Source: Tepidimonas thermarum (lineage in GTDB: Bacteria > Pseudomonadota > Gammaproteobacteria > Burkholderiales > Burkholderiaceae_C). From it: a stretch of DNA of 41,578 nt. The notes beneath the pieces were generated by a model. The model was given only the letters and a program-made list of their open reading frames with translations. It ran no database searches and was not told the origin of the DNA. The stretch spans positions 1-41,578 of the forward strand of contig NZ_VJOL01000021.1 in the NCBI RefSeq assembly GCF_007556705.1. Reading direction: 5' to 3'. The translations under genes were made by a program, and so were the position numbers. This document shows, piece by piece, positions 37,102-41,578 of the stretch. The stretch's first letter is position 1. The number at the start of each line of letters is the position of its first letter.

Positions 37102-37127
37102 TAGCACTCGCAGGCGGTGAGTGCTAA
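37101..37127. promoter_or_regulatory. CIRCE operator (HrcA binding site)
   Basis: TTAGCACTC-N9-GAGTGCTAA is a perfect copy of the CIRCE inverted repeat bound by the repressor HrcA. It covers the transcription start region of groESL, so unbound HrcA during heat stress would release expression. Confidence 0.97.
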
Positions 37128-37180
37128 CAACACGCCGCCCCACTCCCCTATCCTTCATCGTCCTTTCGACAGGAGATCGC

Positions 37181-37471
37181 ATGAAACTTCGTCCTCTCGC
37201 CGATCGCGTGATCGTCAAGCGTTTGGAAAACGAAACCAAGACCGCGTCGGGCATCGTGATCCCGGACAACGCGGCCGAGAAGCCCGATCAAGGCGAAGTG
37301 CTGGCCGTCGGTCCCGGCAAGACCAACGACAAGGGCGAAACCAAGCCGCTGAGCGTCAAGGTGGGTGACCGCGTGCTGTTTGGCAAGTACAGCGGCCAGA
37401 CCGTCAAGGTCGATGGCGAAGAGCTGCTGGTCATGAAGGAAGATGACCTGTTTGCGGTCATCGAAAAGTGA
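37181..37471 (+). CDS. groES: Co-chaperonin GroES
   Basis: A 96-residue Hsp10 that caps the GroEL chamber as a heptamer. It starts [16 protein letters not shown] and has the mobile loop ([16 protein letters not shown], about residues 16-31) that contacts GroEL. The C-terminus, [16 protein letters not shown], is complete. The ATG at 37181 follows an AGGAGA ribosome site; an ATG at 37121 lies inside the CIRCE element and is not used. groEL follows after 58 bp in the same unit. Confidence 0.98.
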   Translation: MKLRPLADRVIVKRLENETKTASGIVIPDNAAEKPDQGEVLAVGPGKTNDKGETKPLSVKVGDRVLFGKYSGQTVKVDGEELLVMKEDDLFAVIEK

Positions 37472-37484
37472 TTCGCTGCGCTGA

Positions 37485-39164
<1,680 letters not shown>

Positions 39165-39198
39165 TCGGCCGGTAACGGCATCGCATCCTGCACCGCAA

Positions 39199-39230
39199 GC
39201 CTGCCGGGGTCGTACCCGGCGGGCTTTTTT
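39199..39230 (+). terminator. Rho-independent terminator after groEL
   Basis: GCCTGCCGGG pairs with CCCGGCGGGC (one G-T wobble) around a 6 nt loop and is followed by six T residues. Its last bases reach the stop codon of the convergent small gene. Confidence 0.93.
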
Positions 39231-39453
39231 ACTGCCCGTTCGTGCGGGTGACGGGTGCCCCGTTGGACGCGCCGTTGTCCATGAGGGCGCGCAACTCCCG
39301 TTCGTAGGCCTGCAACGGGGCCGCGGCCTTGGTGCGCTGCTCGGGCGTGGCGCGGGCGTGCCAATGCCAGCGGCGGACAGCCTCGTCCAGCCCCACCACG
39401 CTGCATCCGGCGGCTGCTGCGGCCACCACGCCCGCAGCCACCCAACGGCCCAC
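39229..39453 (-). CDS. Possible small lipoprotein (74 residues)
   Basis: A 74-residue frame that begins MGRWVAAGVVAAAAAGCSVV, a short hydrophobic signal with a lipobox-like AAGC at about residues 14-17, so mature C17 could be lipidated. The rest is a charged, probably helical tail (RATPEQRTKAAAPLQAYERE). I do not recognise the family. It lies 39 bp downstream of an acyl-CoA dehydrogenase gene on the same strand and fills the gap to the groEL terminator. It could be spurious; the lipoprotein signal is the main support. Confidence 0.5.
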   Translation of the reverse strand: MGRWVAAGVVAAAAAGCSVVGLDEAVRRWHWHARATPEQRTKAAAPLQAYERELRALMDNGASNGAPVTRTNGQ

Positions 39454-39492
39454 GGCGCGGCCCCCGGTTCCCGGGCACCCCCCGGGGGTCGG

Positions 39493-40641
39493 TCAGGCCC
39501 GCGCCTCGCGCTCGCGGCTGAGCGCGATGAAGCGCGCGAGGTGGTGGTCTTCGTCACCGCACTGGTGGTCGATCATGATCAGCCGTTTGGCGTAGTGGGC
39601 CAACGGCAGCTCCCAGGTCATGCCGATGCCGCCGTGCAGTTGGATGCTTTCTTCGGCCACGAGGGTGCCGGTGCGCCCGATGGTGGCCTTGGCCGCGGCG
39701 ATCAGCCGGTCACGCTCCAGCGCATCGTCGCCGTCGAACGCGGCAGCCGCGTTGATGACCGCCGAGCGCGCTTGCTCCACCGCCATCCACATGTCCACGG
39801 CGCGGTGTTGCAGGGCCTGAAAGCTGCCAATCGGCCGCCCGAACTGGTGGCGGGTTTGCAAATAGTCGCGCGTCATGCGCTGCGCTTGCGACATGGCGCC
39901 CAGCCCCTCGGCGCACAGGGCCAGCACCGCGCAGGCCAGCCCGTGCGCCAGCACCGCCGGGGCATGCATGGGGCCAGCCACCAGGGCCTGCTCGGGCAGC
40001 TGCGCGGCCACCAGGGTGAGGTCGGCGGCAGCGCCACCATCGATGGTGGGGTAGGCCCGCACGCGCACACCGGGTGTCTCGCGCGGCACCCAGAACAGGG
40101 CGATGCCATCACGGTCGCGCACGCCCCCGGACAGCCGCGCCGAAACCAGCCAGCCCTCGGCCTGCGCGCCGTGGGGCACCACCGCCTTGTGGCCATCGAG
40201 CACCCAGCCTTGGGCGTCGCGCCCCGCGCTGGTGGCGACATGGTGGGGTTCGTGGTGGGCCTCGGGCTCGTCGTGGGCCAGGGCCACCACAGCGCCGGCC
40301 AGCACGCGCTCGAGCAGTGGCTGCCAGCGCGGCGGGTCATCGGCGCGGGTCAGCATCTGCCCCACCACCAACGCCCCCAGCAACGGCTCGATCAGCAAGG
40401 CGCGGCCCGCGCTTTCGAACACGGTGGCGATGTCGAAGCCACCGCCACCCAGACCGCCCACGGAGGCCGGCAGCAGCGCCGCCACCGCGCCCAGCTCGAC
40501 CAGATCGGCCCACACCTGCGCGTCGTAGCCCAGGGGGCTGGCGGCCGCGGCGTGCCGGCGCGTCATCGGGTAGCGCTGGGCCAGGTAGCGGTCCAGCGAA
40601 TCGGCCAGCATGCGCTGATCATCGGTGCGTGAAAAATCCAT
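39493..40641 (-). CDS. Acyl-CoA dehydrogenase family protein, PimD-like small subunit
   Basis: A 382-residue FAD-dependent acyl-CoA dehydrogenase family protein. The N-terminal helical part begins MDFSRTDDQRMLADSLDRYL. The middle beta-domain (HKAVVPHGAQAEGWLVSARL) is divergent, as in the small subunits of pimeloyl-CoA-type dehydrogenases. The C-terminal helices carry RHQFGRPIGSFQALQHR and IQLHGGIGMTWELPLAHY, typical of the family. It starts 12 bp after the stop of a second acyl-CoA dehydrogenase gene, so the pair probably forms a heteromeric enzyme for a dicarboxylyl- or other acyl-CoA. The substrate is inferred only from this pairing. Confidence 0.88.
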   Translation of the reverse strand: MDFSRTDDQRMLADSLDRYLAQRYPMTRRHAAAASPLGYDAQVWADLVELGAVAALLPASVGGLGGGGFDIATVFESAGRALLIEPLLGALVVGQMLTRADDPPRWQPLLERVLAGAVVALAHDEPEAHHEPHHVATSAGRDAQGWVLDGHKAVVPHGAQAEGWLVSARLSGGVRDRDGIALFWVPRETPGVRVRAYPTIDGGAAADLTLVAAQLPEQALVAGPMHAPAVLAHGLACAVLALCAEGLGAMSQAQRMTRDYLQTRHQFGRPIGSFQALQHRAVDMWMAVEQARSAVINAAAAFDGDDALERDRLIAAAKATIGRTGTLVAEESIQLHGGIGMTWELPLAHYAKRLIMIDHQCGDEDHHLARFIALSREREARA

Positions 40642-40653
40642 CTGCCTGCCCCC

Positions 40654-41578
<925 letters not shown>

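Overview
The window looks like chromosomal DNA of a high-GC betaproteobacterium of the order Burkholderiales, most likely a relative of the Comamonadaceae. This rests on remembered protein families and gene neighbourhoods: a MetH that starts at the pterin-binding domain, a ubiH-like/dsbC/M61 peptidase/crotonase run, and a glnK-amtB pair divergent from a ComM homologue. The genus cannot be fixed from sequence alone. Most of the window is housekeeping DNA near 70% GC. I see no CRISPR array, prophage, transposase or defence island.

Layout. 1-4655 (minus): a surface-polysaccharide cluster (UDP-GlcNAc 6-dehydrogenase, flippase, methyltransferase, glycosyltransferase), partly AT-richer than the rest. 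4721-7785 (plus): a possible 46-codon ORF coupled to a 5'-nucleotidase, then crcB, pyrE and a frame-disrupted DUF4124 gene. 7796-11106 (minus): gatCAB. 11249-15729 (plus): mreBCD-mrdA without rodA. 15711-18406 (minus): a TSUP permease, then amtB and glnK behind a good sigma-54 promoter. 18694-22783 (plus): a ComM-type ATPase and an orphan GspE/PilB-type ATPase with four MshEN-like half-repeats. 22807-29972 (minus): metH without its homocysteine domain, a WecA/MraY-like transferase, galE, a class-I glutamine amidotransferase and ychF. 30069-35039: a MOSC protein divergent from a UbiH-family hydroxylase, dsbC and an M61 peptidase, with a phased repeat between the divergent pair. 34993-36765: two divergent crotonases. 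36822-39230: tRNA-Met and groESL with a perfect CIRCE operator. 39229-41578 (minus): a possible small lipoprotein, two acyl-CoA dehydrogenase subunits, and a terminal fragment of thiC.

How the genes work together. The polysaccharide genes (cluster at the left end, and galE plus the WecA-like transferase at 25.7-27.8 kb) supply sugar nucleotides, lipid-carrier priming, flipping and transfer for a surface glycan. MreBCD and PBP2 drive lateral wall growth. GlnK and AmtB form the ammonium uptake and sensing pair. GatCAB makes Gln-tRNA and/or Asn-tRNA. The crotonases and acyl-CoA dehydrogenases belong to acyl-CoA degradation.

The most unusual items are: a probable chimeric junction between thiC and an acyl-CoA dehydrogenase about 120 bp from the right end; four TGCGYCCA repeats at 11-12 bp spacing between two divergent promoters; the duplicated c-di-GMP-type module in the orphan ATPase; a single-base frame break in the DUF4124 gene; and several start codons lying 6-8 nt after a -10 box, which suggests leaderless mRNAs. 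I do not see convincing evidence for a wholly new multi-gene system.
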